NCBI GenBank assembly: GCA_028282185.1
Contig: JANQIJ010000271.1
Span: forward strand, 1-6,015
Direction of reading: 5' to 3'
DNA length: 6,015 nucleotides
DNA from: Rhodospirillales bacterium
Lineage (GTDB): Bacteria; Pseudomonadota; Alphaproteobacteria; Rhodospirillales; Casp-alpha2
The position numbers and the translations under genes are program-made. The notes below the pieces were generated by a model. That model was given only the letters and a program-made list of their open reading frames with translations. It did not search any database and was not told the origin of the DNA. Shown piece after piece: positions 5,577-6,015 of this stretch; the stretch's first letter is position 1; the number at the start of each line of letters is the position of its first letter.

Positions 5577-6015
5577 GATCCGTCCTTCCGGGTTTCCCCA
5601 TCGGCGGCCTCGACCTGGTCCAGTAGGCGCATCACGTCGGGCAAGATCCGACGCACGATCTCGGCCACGCCCGCCGGGTTGGGATGAATGCCGTCGGCCT
5701 GGTTCAGATGCGGCCGCGCAGCGACCCCTTCCAGGAAAAACGGATAGAACAACACGCCGTGGCGTTCCGCGAGACGCGGATAGAGGGCGTTGAATTCCCG
5801 GCCGTAGTCCCGACCCAGGTTGGGCGGCGCCAGCATCCCGGCCAACAGGACCGGCAGACCGACCGTCTTGGCCTTGGCGATGATCGCATCCAGATTGCGT
5901 TCCGTCGCCGCCGGGTCAAGGCCGCGCAGTCCGTCGTTGGCCCCCAATTCGACGATCATGGCCTGGGGTCGGTCGGCCAAGGCCCAGTCGAGCCGCGACA
6001 ACCCGCCCGCCGTTG
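5573..6015 (-). CDS. tesA: TesA-like SGNH arylesterase/lysophospholipase, C-terminal part
   Basis: The frame is open to the right edge of the window, giving about 147 residues that lack the N-terminus. It belongs to the SGNH/GDSL hydrolases, closest to the TesA type (multifunctional acyl-CoA thioesterase I, lysophospholipase L1 and arylesterase, usually exported to the periplasm). Visible motifs are TAGGLSRLDWAL at the edge, block III VELGANDGLRG with the oxyanion Asn, a PPNLGRDYGREFNALYP segment, and block V DGIHPN with the catalytic Asp and His. The nucleophile block (GDS) and any signal peptide lie beyond the window. A TTG at 6001 could be taken for a start but lies mid-domain, so the gene is partial. 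It overlaps the FIST gene by four bases (ATGA), placing it first of the visible minus-strand genes. Confidence 0.9.
   Translation of the reverse strand, partial: TAGGLSRLDWALADRPQAMIVELGANDGLRGLDPAATERNLDAIIAKAKTVGLPVLLAGMLAPPNLGRDYGREFNALYPRLAERHGVLFYPFFLEGVAARPHLNQADGIHPNPAGVAEIVRRILPDVMRLLDQVEAADGETRKDGS

Overview
This GC-rich window (about 65% G+C by eye, with strong C/G preference at third codon positions) looks like ordinary chromosomal sequence from an alphaproteobacterium, most likely a Rhodospirillales-type organism. That placement rests on the gene order sppA-ihfB-lapA-pyrF and on protein style. It is an inference from recalled gene neighbourhoods, not from a search.

Left half, plus strand: the 3' end of sppA (signal peptide peptidase, cut by the window edge), ihfB (beta subunit of integration host factor), a small LapA/DUF1049-type inner-membrane protein, and pyrF (orotidine 5'-phosphate decarboxylase). 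The genes are co-directional with spacers of 66, 94 and 96 nt, so they could be one operon or a set of short units. Immediately after pyrF there are two overlapping pieces of a hydrophobic protein in different frames. They join into one plausible three-helix membrane protein if a single G is added to a GGGG run, so this is probably a frameshifted or decaying gene. It has a terminator-like hairpin inside it.

Right half, minus strand (read from right to left): the 3' part of a TesA-like SGNH esterase (cut by the right edge), a stand-alone FIST-domain protein overlapping tesA by ATGA, a Tas-like aldo/keto reductase, and thpR (RNA 2',3'-cyclic phosphodiesterase, formerly called 2'-5' RNA ligase). 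Spacers after FIST and after the reductase are 67 and 50 nt and each carries a small hairpin, so the four genes probably form one transcription unit. It converges on pyrF, and a candidate terminator sits at the end of thpR.

The left block serves envelope quality control, DNA architecture and pyrimidine synthesis. The right block combines ester hydrolysis, a predicted small-ligand sensor domain, a redox enzyme and an RNA-end enzyme with no obvious shared pathway. I saw no tRNA, rRNA, CRISPR array, insertion sequence, phage gene or toxin/defence system. The items most worth a second look are the frameshifted membrane ORF after pyrF and the orphan FIST protein coupled to an esterase.
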